NCBI GenBank assembly: GCA_050943435.1
Contig: JBMNPE010000050.1
Location: 1-11,283, forward strand
DNA length: 11,283 nucleotides
Source of the DNA: RGIG5675 sp050943435
GTDB lineage: Bacteria; Bacillota; Clostridia; Oscillospirales; Ruminococcaceae
Direction of reading: 5' to 3'
Of this stretch, positions 1 through 8,400 are shown piece by piece. The notes under the pieces were generated by a model, which saw nothing but the letters and a program-made list of their open reading frames with translations, was not told where the DNA came from and made no database searches. The position numbers and the translations under genes were made by a program. The first letter of the stretch is position 1. Every line of letters starts with the position of its first letter.

Positions 1-1430
1 ACTCGAACTTTGCAGCCTCAGTTCCGTACAGCTTAAAAAGCCAGAGGGAGACGCTCACGGAATTCCTGGACGACCTCTCGAAGAGGGACCAGAAGATGTT
101 CCTCGCAGTTGTGACTGCAGCTGTGTCCGGCAGGACCATGGATGAGCTGGAATCGAAGACCTCTGCACTCATGTCATGTGCAGAGGGATACGGCTGCAGG
201 TTCTCTGTGCTCGGGTTCGAGCAGTACGAGGGACTCGAAACGGTCATGCCCCTGGGCCTCAGGTGCGTGAGTCCGCTTCGGACGCTCACGTCGGAATCAC
301 TGTCTGCACTGGTGCCCTTCAGGACGAGGGAGGTTTTCCACTTGCCCGGAGGCACCTACAGGGGAATAAACACCGTGTCAGGCTCGATAATCTCCATAGA
401 CCGCTCGAGGCTAATTAACGGGAACGAGTTCATCCTCGGGGTCCCGGGAAGCGGAAAGTCCTTCTGCGCAAAGAACGAGATAGCGTCCCTCGCGATGAGA
501 GGGGACTGCGACATTGTGATAGTCGACCCGGAGAGGGAGTACTCGAGGCTTGTGAGGATGATCGGAGGCGAGACGGTGTGCATATCCCCCGATTCGGGCT
601 GCCACATAAACGCACTGGACCTGGTTCCGGCAGAAGAGGGGGATCCAGTATCGGAAAAGTCTGACTTTGTGCTCACTCTCATAGGGGAGATCATGGAGAA
701 GGACGAGCCCGGTCCCGGCGAAAAATCCGTAATAGACAGGTGCTTACGGAAGGTACTTTTGAGGGACGGGCCGGGAATCCCTACGCTAAAAGATCTCAGG
801 GATGAAATATCCAGGCAGACGGACCCCGGCGCCGCTGAGACCGCCCTGGCACTCGAGATATTCACCGAGGGGTCGCTATCCACATTCTCGAAGCCCACAA
901 ACGTTGACTTCTCGTCTCACATAGTGTCCTACGACATTTCCGAAATGGGGAGGCAACTCGAGCCTGCAGCCATGCTCGTGATACTCGATTCCATAGCCGG
1001 AAGGATAGAGAGGAACAGGCGGTCCGGGAGGAGGACATACCTCTTTATAGACGAGTTCTACCTGCTCATGAGGAGGGAGCGCTCGGCGAGGTTCCTCTCA
1101 GTGCTCTGGAAGAGGGTGAGGAAGTGCGGCGCATTCGCCACCGGGATAACGCAGAACGTGGACGAGGTGCTGGGAAGCCCTTCCGCTTCCACGATGCTCG
1201 CCAATTCCGAGCTCACGGTCATGATGAGGCAGGCCCCGCAGGACCTCGAGAGGCTTTCGGGGCTCCTCGGGATAGGAAAGGAAGCCGGAAAATGGCTCTC
1301 GAGCCCGGACCCCGGCACGGGGCTCATAAAGGTCGGAAACGACCTGATACCGTTTACTTCCGGGTTCCCAGAGGGCACGGAGCTGTACGGGCTCATGACC
1401 ACCAGGCCCGGAGAGGCCCCTGCCTCATGA
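1..1430 (+). CDS. VirB4-like conjugative transfer ATPase, C-terminal part (5' truncated by window)
   Basis: This is the hexameric-type ATPase that powers type IV secretion in conjugation, acting at the cytoplasmic face of the mating channel. The frame is open from base 3 with no stop, so the visible 475 residues are only the C-terminal portion; family members are usually about 600-850 residues. The Met codon at 96 is internal. Walker A (GVPGSGKS) is encoded at 438-461, and Walker B (LFIDEF, preceded by RRTY) lies around 1035-1058. A downstream GITQNVDEV segment fits the sensor/arginine-finger region of VirB4/TraE-like proteins from Tn1549-type elements. The 3' end overlaps the CHAP hydrolase gene by four bases (ATGA), indicating translational coupling within a transfer operon. 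All key ATPase motifs look intact. The family call is secure; the exact element family is inferred. Confidence 0.93.
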   Translation, partial: SNFAASVPYSLKSQRETLTEFLDDLSKRDQKMFLAVVTAAVSGRTMDELESKTSALMSCAEGYGCRFSVLGFEQYEGLETVMPLGLRCVSPLRTLTSESLSALVPFRTREVFHLPGGTYRGINTVSGSIISIDRSRLINGNEFILGVPGSGKSFCAKNEIASLAMRGDCDIVIVDPEREYSRLVRMIGGETVCISPDSGCHINALDLVPAEEGDPVSEKSDFVLTLIGEIMEKDEPGPGEKSVIDRCLRKVLLRDGPGIPTLKDLRDEISRQTDPGAAETALALEIFTEGSLSTFSKPTNVDFSSHIVSYDISEMGRQLEPAAMLVILDSIAGRIERNRRSGRRTYLFIDEFYLLMRRERSARFLSVLWKRVRKCGAFATGITQNVDEVLGSPSASTMLANSELTVMMRQAPQDLERLSGLLGIGKEAGKWLSSPDPGTGLIKVGNDLIPFTSGFPEGTELYGLMTTRPGEAPAS

Positions 1431-2155
1431 AGGGAAGCACCTTCTTCTTAAAGAAATCCGCCGGATTAGAAGCCCCAGGGTTCAGCTGCCGGAACTCTGA
1501 AGCTGGATATGGCTGGGCTGACAGCAGAAGGGGATTCACGAGAAAAGACCGGCTCAGGAAGAGTAGGAAGAGAAGGTCAGAGCAATATTCAAGTGGCCTC
1601 AGTGCTGCGGCGCTTTCAGTGTTTTCACTGTTTTCCGCCGTAATCATAGGCTTTTCCATGCTGGCTTCCTATGCGGCAGCAGTGCCGGGAATGATTGCAG
1701 GAGGATTCAGCTTAGATGAAAACATGCCTGATATTGTCTTGGTGGCAGAGAGCCAGATAGGAAACAAAGGAGGGGAGCAGTACTGGTCGTGGTACGGATT
1801 TGACACGAGGGCCGAGTGGTGCGCGTGCTTCGCGTCGTGGTGCGCAGACCAGTGCGGGTATATAGAGACAGGCGCAGCCCCGAAGTTCGCTGGATGTGTA
1901 TGGGGAGTGCAGTGGTTCCGGGATAAGGGGCTCTGGGTCGACGGCACAGCAGTGCCGGAGCCCGGCTGGATGATATTCTACGACTGGGACGAGGGCGGCA
2001 GGGACGGGCTCTCCGATCACGTCGGGATAGTCGAGTCAGTTTCAGAAGGAGTCATCTATACTGTCGAGGGCAACCTCTCGGACTCGGTCATGAGGGCGGA
2101 AAGGGAACTTGGAAACCCTGACATTCTGGGGTACGGAATAATCGTCCCGCCATGA
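1427..2155 (+). CDS. membrane-anchored CHAP-domain cell-wall hydrolase of conjugative element
   Basis: This 242-residue protein is a likely peptidoglycan amidase/endopeptidase that opens the wall locally for the conjugation machinery. The N-terminus is cytoplasmic and strongly basic (KDRLRKSRKRR, residues 40-50). One TM helix follows at about residues 59-85, then an extracellular CHAP domain at about 100-242. Visible catalytic residues are Cys132 in EWCACF, His198 in DHVGIV and Asn216 in VEGN. The ATG at 1427 overlaps the virB4 stop and has GAGAGG at 1411-1416, ten bases upstream. The same frame is open further upstream to 1124, but that extension runs inside virB4 and is not needed. A CHAP or NlpC/P60 hydrolase directly after virB4 is a typical arrangement in Gram-positive conjugative elements. 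It differs from many such proteins in being short, without a lysozyme-like domain. Confidence 0.88.
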   Translation: MKGSTFFLKKSAGLEAPGFSCRNSEAGYGWADSRRGFTRKDRLRKSRKRRSEQYSSGLSAAALSVFSLFSAVIIGFSMLASYAAAVPGMIAGGFSLDENMPDIVLVAESQIGNKGGEQYWSWYGFDTRAEWCACFASWCADQCGYIETGAAPKFAGCVWGVQWFRDKGLWVDGTAVPEPGWMIFYDWDEGGRDGLSDHVGIVESVSEGVIYTVEGNLSDSVMRAERELGNPDILGYGIIVPP

Positions 2156-2174
2156 CGTAAGAGCCCCTCCTAAA

Positions 2175-2202
2175 TTGCATCCGGCGGCTTATAAGCTATA
2201 AT
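2175..2202 (+). promoter_or_regulatory. sigma-A-type promoter for the 261-residue membrane protein gene
   Basis: TTGCAT (2175-2180), a 16-bp spacer and a perfect TATAAT (2197-2202) lie 58 bases upstream of the next start codon, predicting transcription start near 2209. A perfect 10-bp palindrome, GCTTATAAGC (2187-2196), fills most of the spacer and abuts the -10 box. It could be an operator or chance. No factor-independent terminator is evident between the CHAP gene and this promoter, so read-through from the transfer operon is also possible. Confidence 0.6.
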
Positions 2203-2260
2203 TATCTACGGACAAAGCCTTATTCCGGGCCGGAAGGCCCTTCTGCACGGAGATGCGCAC

Positions 2261-3046
2261 ATGCTCAAGAGAAGAGATTCTGTCATATACATAGACATGC
2301 CCAAAGCTGACAGCGAAGGCGCCAGGGTGCTTGATGCCGACGAGAAGGAGCAGTACAGGGACAGCATGTCGTCTGGGATGAACACCGTCGGGACGATGAA
2401 CGTCATTTTCTATGCCCTCATGGCGGTTTTTGTAGTGGCGGCGCTGCTGTCCACAAAGTGGCTGTTCCTGGGATGCGCCGCGGTGATAGTGGTGCGCCTC
2501 GCGTTTCCTTTCCTCTTTAACTACAACATCTACTACGACATGGACGAGAAGTCCTCCGCAGAGTGGAATGCAGCGGTTTCCTCGTTCGGGGAGATTTCAA
2601 GGTCGGACAAGGTATGGCTCGTGAGGGACGGGGAAAAGGAGCTCGTCAAGGAGAGCAGGGTTCTTGAGCCCTACAAGACAACAAAGAATGGAATAAACAC
2701 AAATGTGCCTATATGCGTATTCCGCGCCGAGCACCACGCATTCATGTTCATGCCTGACTGCATGCTGAGCATAGGGCCGGGGAAGGACATGATCCACTTC
2801 TGGAATGAAATAGACCCCAAGGTCACGGTCACGCAGTGCCCGGACGGGGAGAATACGAAGGACACGAGACCTTCCTCATCAGGCGGAAGCGGATACGAAT
2901 TCGGGGACATCATCATCGACTCCGGCGACGCCAGGATAGGAGAGCTTATTGTCTCGGACAGGAACAAGTCGGACCACGCCGGGAACATAATAGCAGGGTA
3001 CATAAGGGAGGCCGCAGACAGACACATCGCGATAAAGACGGTTTAA
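2261..3046 (+). CDS. two-TM membrane protein of unknown function
   Basis: This 261-residue protein has an N-terminal cytoplasmic-looking segment, two adjacent TM helices (about residues 47-64 and 67-86), and a soluble C-terminal region of about 170 residues. The hairpin topology suggests both ends are cytoplasmic. The stretch from YYDMDEK (about 91) through INTNVPICVF and FMFMPD (about 145-166) resembles, from memory, a motif pattern in widespread uncharacterised bacterial proteins where NVxxPxxxxG is followed by LYFFPDRxLV. I cannot assign a named family with confidence. The ATG at 2261 has GGAG at 2249-2252, eight bases upstream. The gene has its own promoter and is followed by a strong terminator, so it is probably a single-gene unit between the transfer genes and the MATE gene. 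No catalytic motif is apparent. Confidence 0.82.
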   Translation: MLKRRDSVIYIDMPKADSEGARVLDADEKEQYRDSMSSGMNTVGTMNVIFYALMAVFVVAALLSTKWLFLGCAAVIVVRLAFPFLFNYNIYYDMDEKSSAEWNAAVSSFGEISRSDKVWLVRDGEKELVKESRVLEPYKTTKNGINTNVPICVFRAEHHAFMFMPDCMLSIGPGKDMIHFWNEIDPKVTVTQCPDGENTKDTRPSSSGGSGYEFGDIIIDSGDARIGELIVSDRNKSDHAGNIIAGYIREAADRHIAIKTV

Positions 3047-3065
3047 AGTCCGGAACAAAATAAGA

Positions 3066-3095
3066 GGCTCCCGCGGAAAACCGCGGGAGCCTTTC
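3066..3095. terminator. strong hairpin terminator between convergent genes
   Basis: A perfect 11-bp GC-rich stem (GGCTCCCGCGG, 3066-3076, with CCGCGGGAGCC, 3081-3091) encloses an AAAA loop and is followed by TTTC on the plus strand. It lies 20 bases after the stop of the 261-residue gene and 24 bases before the stop of the minus-strand MATE gene. It probably serves both directions; the minus-strand side has only a weak, interrupted T-run (TCTTATTTTG). Confidence 0.85.
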
Positions 3096-3114
3096 ATGTC
3101 CCGGAATATTCAAG

Positions 3115-4512
3115 TTACTGCGCCTTAACCGCTTCTTCCTGGGTCTCAGGGGGGCTCGTGAGGTACTTGTCGACCCTCTTCTTGACCCTTGCGTAGTAGA
3201 CAATGATTATGGCGAGCGCCTCGCCCAGGTCGCCAAGCATCTCGCACCACCAGACCGACGGGAAGCCGAGATTCGGGATTACGAGGAACGAAACCACGGT
3301 CCTCAGCACCATTCCGAAGAGGGTAGCCCCGAACACGAGGTTCATTTCTCCGAGTCCCCTCATGTAGCTCTCGTATATGTACATGAGTGCTGATACAGGG
3401 AGGATCATGGCTATCTTCCTGAGATGATAGATCCCGAGCCTGTAGATCTCGGGGTCGGCGTCGCCGATCATCAGGGCGATCAGCGGATGCGCGAAAACGT
3501 AGACAATGATTCCTCCTGCGACGGCTACCACCATCTCGGCAATGAACGTGCTCTTGAAGCCCTTCTTTATCCTGTCGGGCTTCCTCGCTCCGTAGTTCTG
3601 AGCCACGAAGGTCGTGTGCGCGTTTGCGAGGTCCATGAGCGGGATGTACGCGAAGTTCTGGACCCTTATGGCCGCCGTGTATCCGGAGACAGTTATCGAC
3701 CCGAACGAGTTAATGAGCATCTGGAAGAGTATGAATGCAGCTGCGAGGGCGAACCCCTGGAGCATCGAGGGGAACCCGAGCCTAAGCACCGTCTTTGACA
3801 TCGAGGCGTCGTAGGCCCTGCCCTTTTCCTTGGTCGGGTACTGCCTGCGCATGTACTTTAAAAGCAGGATCGTAGAGAGCAGTGCGCACACCGCCTGGGA
3901 AATCACTGTAGCTATGGCTGCGCCGTCGCATCCCATGTTGAATGAGGCGACGAACAGGATGTCCAGGCCTATGTTGAGGAAGCTCGAGAGAACGAGCAGG
4001 TAGAACGGGGTCTTAGAGTCGCCTAGAGCGCGGAAAATGCCACCAACGGAGTTGTACTCGAACATGAAGAACGTCCCCGTGAAGAACCACCTGAGATAGC
4101 CTTCTGCCATTGCAAAGGTGTCCTCAGGGGTGTTCACGAACCTCAGGAGCGGTGTCGCGACCAGCTCGAGGAGGGCTGTCATCACCACAGAAATTATGCA
4201 CGTGAGGATGAGGGAGGTGTTCATGGCGGTCCTCACGTCCTTGTAGCGCTTCGCCCCGACAAACTGGCTGATTATGACGGAGCATCCTACGGCAAGGCCG
4301 CTTCCCACGGAAATAGCAATAAAGACTATTGGGAACGTGCTGCCGACCGCCCCGAACGCGCGGTCGCTCACGAACCTCCCGACGATTATCGTGTCTACGA
4401 CATTGTAGAGCTGGTTGAACACGCTCCCCAGAAGGAGAGGTATTGCGAACTTTACTATGCTTTTGAGCGGATCGCCGACCGTGAGGTCTATGGCCCTGTT
4501 CTTGCGAGACAT
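3115..4512 (-). CDS. MATE-family multidrug efflux transporter
   Basis: This 465-residue polytopic membrane protein has the full length and roughly twelve hydrophobic helices expected for MATE cation/drug antiporters, arranged as two MatE halves. The N-terminal signature includes IPLLLG (about residues 24-29) and NQLYNVVDTIIVG (about 33-45), typical of the MepA/DinF-like branch in Clostridia. A likely function is Na+- or H+-driven export of cationic compounds, but the substrate cannot be read from sequence. The ATG at 4512 is preceded on the minus strand by AGGGG nine bases upstream and AAAGGA directly adjacent. The gene is divergent from traX and convergent with the upstream two-TM gene, so it forms its own unit. 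No disruption is seen. It could be cargo of the conjugative element or a chromosomal neighbour. Confidence 0.93.
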   Translation of the reverse strand: MSRKNRAIDLTVGDPLKSIVKFAIPLLLGSVFNQLYNVVDTIIVGRFVSDRAFGAVGSTFPIVFIAISVGSGLAVGCSVIISQFVGAKRYKDVRTAMNTSLILTCIISVVMTALLELVATPLLRFVNTPEDTFAMAEGYLRWFFTGTFFMFEYNSVGGIFRALGDSKTPFYLLVLSSFLNIGLDILFVASFNMGCDGAAIATVISQAVCALLSTILLLKYMRRQYPTKEKGRAYDASMSKTVLRLGFPSMLQGFALAAAFILFQMLINSFGSITVSGYTAAIRVQNFAYIPLMDLANAHTTFVAQNYGARKPDRIKKGFKSTFIAEMVVAVAGGIIVYVFAHPLIALMIGDADPEIYRLGIYHLRKIAMILPVSALMYIYESYMRGLGEMNLVFGATLFGMVLRTVVSFLVIPNLGFPSVWWCEMLGDLGEALAIIIVYYARVKKRVDKYLTSPPETQEEAVKAQ

Positions 4513-4537
4513 TCCTTTCTTCCCCTGAAAAAGATTA

Positions 4538-4566
4538 TTGTTACATTATTTCCATATTACTATAAT
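4538..4566 (+). promoter_or_regulatory. sigma-A-type promoter for traX-like gene
   Basis: TTGTTA (4538-4543), a 17-bp spacer and a perfect TATAAT (4561-4566) predict transcription rightward from about 4573, leaving a roughly 32-base leader before the GTG at 4605. The element lies within the predicted 5' leader of the divergent MATE transcript. Confidence 0.7.
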
Positions 4567-4581
4567 GAGACAGCAAGGGAT

Positions 4582-4611
4582 AGTATACGAGAGGGTTTAA
4601 AGGGGTGTCAA
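4582..4611 (-). promoter_or_regulatory. sigma-A-type promoter for the MATE gene
   Basis: Read on the minus strand this is a perfect TTGACA (plus-strand 4606-4611), an 18-bp spacer and TATACT (plus-strand 4582-4587). Transcription would begin near 4575 and run leftward, giving a MATE leader of about 63 bases. The -35 box overlaps the GTG start codon of the traX-like gene, and the element overlaps the footprint expected for polymerase bound at the traX promoter. Confidence 0.65.
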
Positions 4612-5405
4612 CAGACAAAAGACAGGCAGTGTCCTGTAAGGAGAGAAGGGGAATCCTTTCTGAGGGCGGGATGCCGAGGGAAGTTTTCCACGCGCTGGCC
4701 ATGGCTTTCATGCTGATGGACCACATGGCATGGACGGTCTTCCCGGAGGCAGAATGGCTCCACTACATAGGGAGGCTCGCCTTCCCGATGTTCGCATTCT
4801 CCTGCGCCGAGGGTTTCGTAAAGACCCGCTCCAGGACCAAATACATAATCAGGATGACTATATTCGCGGTCATCTCCGAGGTCCCGTTCGACTACATGGT
4901 CGGGTACGAGGCCTTCTTCCCGTATGCCCAGAACGTTATGTTCACCTTCACGATAGCCCTGTGCATGCTGACGGCATACGAGGCTGTTTACGGCGGGAGG
5001 CTCAGCATCTGGCTCAAGATCCTTGCGATAGGGGCTATATTCGCGGCAGGATATGCCGCAGGGGAGCTCCTCATGACCGACTACGGCGGGTGGGGAGTGC
5101 TGACAGTGGCGGCGTTCTACCTCTGCGGGTACATAGCGGACTTCAGGGCCAGGATGGTCGTGGAAGTCATCTGGATGATCATGGTCAACTGCTGGCTGCT
5201 TCCGGGATCCGGCATCATAGTGACTCCGGCAGGGAAGATAATATTCCCGGTACAGGGCTGGGGGATCCTCGCACTCATTCCCATCTGGCTCTACAGCGGA
5301 AAGAAGGCGCTCAGCGGGAAGTGGGACACGGCCTTCAAGTACTTCGGGTACTGCTTCTATCCGCTTCACATGCTGGTACTCTCGATACTCGCTGGAAGGC
5401 TTTAG
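4605..5405 (+). CDS. traX: TraX-family integral membrane protein
   Basis: This 266-residue, mostly hydrophobic protein has about seven to eight TM segments. It carries the recognisable TraX pattern: LMDH (about residues 37-40), GRLAFPMFAF (56-65), SEVPFD (91-96), QNVMFTF (109-115), DYGGWG (159-164) and YPLH (252-255). In F-plasmid conjugation TraX N-acetylates pilin. In Gram-positives the homologues occur in conjugative elements and chromosomes with no proven substrate, so acyltransferase activity here is an inference. The GTG at 4605 has GAGAGGG at 4589-4595 at normal spacing. An alternative ATG at 4671 gives 244 residues and keeps all conserved motifs, but its GAGGG lies only about four bases away. 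The gene is divergent from the MATE gene and ends 25 bases before a terminator. Confidence 0.9.
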   Translation: MSTDKRQAVSCKERRGILSEGGMPREVFHALAMAFMLMDHMAWTVFPEAEWLHYIGRLAFPMFAFSCAEGFVKTRSRTKYIIRMTIFAVISEVPFDYMVGYEAFFPYAQNVMFTFTIALCMLTAYEAVYGGRLSIWLKILAIGAIFAAGYAAGELLMTDYGGWGVLTVAAFYLCGYIADFRARMVVEVIWMIMVNCWLLPGSGIIVTPAGKIIFPVQGWGILALIPIWLYSGKKALSGKWDTAFKYFGYCFYPLHMLVLSILAGRL

Positions 5406-5430
5406 AATAAAAATTTATACAGAAACTGGG

Positions 5431-5460
5431 AATGCTCCGGCAAATGCCGGGGCATTTTTT
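5431..5460 (+). terminator. rho-independent terminator after traX-like gene
   Basis: AATGCTCCGGCA (5431-5442) and TGCCGGGGCATT (5445-5456) pair, with one T-G wobble, as a stem whose tip frays into a small AT loop; a six-T run ends the hairpin at 5455-5460. It lies 25 bases downstream of the traX-like stop codon and 35 bases upstream of the surface-protein start. It should insulate the two units. Confidence 0.85.
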
Positions 5461-5461
5461 A

Positions 5462-5488
5462 TTGACTCAAAAAATGGAGGATTATAAG
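5462..5488 (+). promoter_or_regulatory. possible promoter and odd ribosome-binding context for the surface-protein operon
   Basis: TTGACT (5462-5467) begins right after the terminator T-run, and TATAAG (5483-5488) follows after only 15 bp, shorter than the usual 17. Transcription from it would start about at the ATG (5496), giving a leaderless message. The only Shine-Dalgarno sequence, GGAGG (5476-5480), is 15 bases from that ATG, unusually far, and would be outside such a transcript. Either the real promoter is elsewhere or the start is unconventional. Confidence 0.3.
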
Positions 5489-5495
5489 CAGAACA

Positions 5496-8400
5496 ATGGC
5501 ATTGAGACCTAACAGAAACCTGGCTCTCATTCTCGCAATTGCCGTCCTCATAGTGTGCCTCGCTCCGGCAGCAGGGGCAAAAAAGCAGGGGAATTTCAGG
5601 GACGCCGACTTCTCCGCTTCCGGAATTGGATACAGGGACGACACAGGCGCAGAGGATCCGTATGCCTCGGACAGGGAGTACGAGCCTGCTGCCCTCGACT
5701 GGGTTAGCGCCGCATCCATCGCCGAGCAGAAGATAGGTGCGAGGTACGGTACAAACGGCGAATGGGGACCAGGAACAGGAAGCTCCGCGAAATACGACTG
5801 CTCGGGGCTTTTTTCTAGGTGCGTGAGCGAATGCGGGGGCGAAATACAGCACAGGCACGGGGTCTGGGCCTGGCTCACATATCTCAACTACTGGGAAGTT
5901 CCGTACGAGTCTTCGACTTCTGGCACTCATCCCACAGGGAACAGAGGGGACGTCGTCGTTTTCTTCAAAAACGGCTCCTCAGGCGAGAGCACCTACGACG
6001 CGGTCCACATAGGCATCTGCACAGGAGGAACAAAATATGTCTCCTCCCTTTCAGCAAAGGGGAGCCATTCCTACGCAGGGGTGTGGGAGACAGACATGTA
6101 CTACTACACTAGCGTCGCCGGGTCTGTCACCACTCCTGTATTCAGGATATACAGGACTTCCTCTCTCACGGGGAAGCTGATGATAAGAAAGACATCGGCT
6201 GCATCGGGGATAACTTCCGGAAGCAGCCTCTACTCCCTCGAGGGGACTGAGTTCACGGTCAGGGCACAGGACGGGTCCACTGCAGCAGTGCTCACATGCA
6301 CTTCCGACGGAACCACCGGATGGGCTGAGCTCCCGGCCGGGACATACACCGTGAAGGAGACTAAGGCCGGAAAGGGATATCTTATAGACTCAAACCCCGT
6401 GACAGTGGAGATCTCTGCAGGAGACCAGAAAGAAGTCAGCTTCTCAGATGTCCCGGTGTTATCGAGAGGAGGAATAGTACTCGGGAAATACGACGCTGAC
6501 ACTGGTTCGGCGCTTCCACAGGGGAGCGGCTCATTTGAAGGCGCCGTGTTTAAGGTCGAGTATTTCCAGTCTGCCGGCGCATCCGGGTCTCCAGCGAGGA
6601 CCTGGTATTTTAAGACTGATTCAGGAGGGAAGCTGTCATTCGACGAGACTCACAGGTGTGCGGGCGATCAGCTTTACACATACGGCGGAAGTGCCGTGCT
6701 GCCGCTCGGCAGCATAAGTGTCACTGAGACCGAGGCCCCAAGAGGATACACGGTAAGAAGCGGGAGCCTCACGGCTGATATAACCGAGAATAACGGCAAT
6801 GCAGTGCTCACATGGGAGGACGGCACATCGGGAATAATGAAAAGCGGGAACGCGTATCTCATATCGGAGAACGGTATCCGCGGCTCTGTGAGGGTCAAAA
6901 AGAACGATTCGGCCACTGGAGCCCCTCTTGCAGGAGCAGAATTCACCGTATATGCGATGGAAGATATGAACATCGGGGACAGAAGACTCTCAGCCGGAGA
7001 GACCGTAATTGTCATGACAACCGTGGAGGACGGCATAGCAGAAACAGCTGCGAGATCGCTTCCATATGGGAAATATGTTGTCCGCGAAACGAGGGCCCCT
7101 CTCGGGTACACCCCTGACAGGGAATGGCACAGGGAATTTTCAATTAATTCCGACGGACAGACAGTGGACCTCACTTCCGAACCTGTCGGCAACGGACCAG
7201 TGGAGATTAAAACATCTGCATATGACTCTTCCACAGGATTCAGGAGCGCATCTGTTTCGGAAAGCTTCAAAGCGATGGACATGGTATCACTCACCGGGCT
7301 CGAAACCGGCAGGAGCTACAGGCTCGTGTGCTCAGCAGTACTGCAGGACGGCACACCTGTGGCTGGAGAGGACGGGGAGCAGGTCTCCGTATCCATTGAA
7401 TTCACTGCAGATAACGCGGAAATGGAAATGGAGATCGGTCCTGTAGCATTTGATTCTTCCGGTATGGCAGGGCTGACCGTGGTGCTCACGGAAAGGCTGT
7501 ACGACATAACAGGAGGGGCCGAGGAGCTGAGGGCAGTGCACGAGGACCTCTCGGACGAGGAACAGACACTCAGGTTCCCATCTGTATCGACAACAGCATC
7601 CGACTCAGCGACAGGAGATAATCAGGGCGTCATATCAGATGATGCAGGAATAATAGACGAAGTCCAGCTTGATAATCTTGTTCCCGGCACGGAGTACACC
7701 CTGAAGGGAACAGTAGTGCTCAAGGGAGAAGAGGAGGTTCTTGCAGCAGCTGAGAAGATATTCACTGCAGACGAGGCAGAGATGACTGTGGACATGGAGT
7801 TCGGCCTGGATTCAAGGGATCTAGCCGGAAAGAGCGCAGTTGTGTATGAGGAGCTCACTGCAGGCGGCACAGTCCTGGCTTCCCACATGGATCCGGACGA
7901 TCCTTCCCAGACAGTCACATATCCTTCCATTGGCACCAGTGCAGTGAGCGGGACCACAGGCAGCAGTATGGGATCCTGCAGGGAGGGCGAGACTATTGTC
8001 GACACCGTCAGCTACGAAGGACTAATCCCGGGAGAGGAATATGAGCTCGAGGGGAGGCTGGTATTCTCCGGGACAGGTGAGGAAGTGCTCCTGGACGGCG
8101 TGCCTGTAACGGCGCACGCTTCCTTTGTCCCGGAAACCTCTTCCGGCGAAACGCAGGTGGTCTTCCGGTTCGATTCGAGGCAGTTTGCCGGGGAGACTCT
8201 CACCGTGTTTGAAAAACTCCATCACCTGGGAGTTGAGATAGCGTCACACGAGGACGAAAACGACTCAGATCAGTCGGTTTACTACCCTGAGATATCCACT
8301 ATGGCCGCGGACAGCAGGACAGGGGCATCCTGGGGGAAGGTCGGAAAGCCCGTGACTGTTGTAGACAAGGTATTCTACGAGAACCTCATCCCGGGAGAGG

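Noticed and set aside
356..898. A 180-codon minus-strand open frame opposite virB4.
   Set aside because: It covers the Walker A region of a well-supported ATPase gene and has low-complexity Ser/Pro composition.
1124..1426. N-terminal extension of the CHAP protein reading frame inside virB4.
   Set aside because: The ATG at 1427 has a ribosome site and the classic ATGA overlap; the extension is an Arg/His/Gly-rich out-of-frame reading of virB4.
2227..2240. GGGCC-GGAA-GGCCC hairpin as a terminator or riboswitch.
   Set aside because: Only five base pairs, no T-run after it, and it sits in the leader just before a ribosome site; at most a small leader stem.
4608..5369. A 253-codon minus-strand open frame antisense to the traX-like gene.
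   Set aside because: The translation is Pro/His/Glu-rich without domain motifs, and the plus strand encodes clear TraX motifs; this is a shadow frame in GC-rich DNA.
5416..5421. TATACA after traX as a promoter -10 for the surface operon.
   Set aside because: The matching -35 position is poor (TGGAAG) and transcription would run straight into the terminator at 5431-5460.
6674..7294. A 206-codon minus-strand open frame inside the large surface protein gene.
   Set aside because: Ser/Thr/Pro-rich shadow of a repetitive beta-sheet protein, with no ribosome site or recognisable domain.
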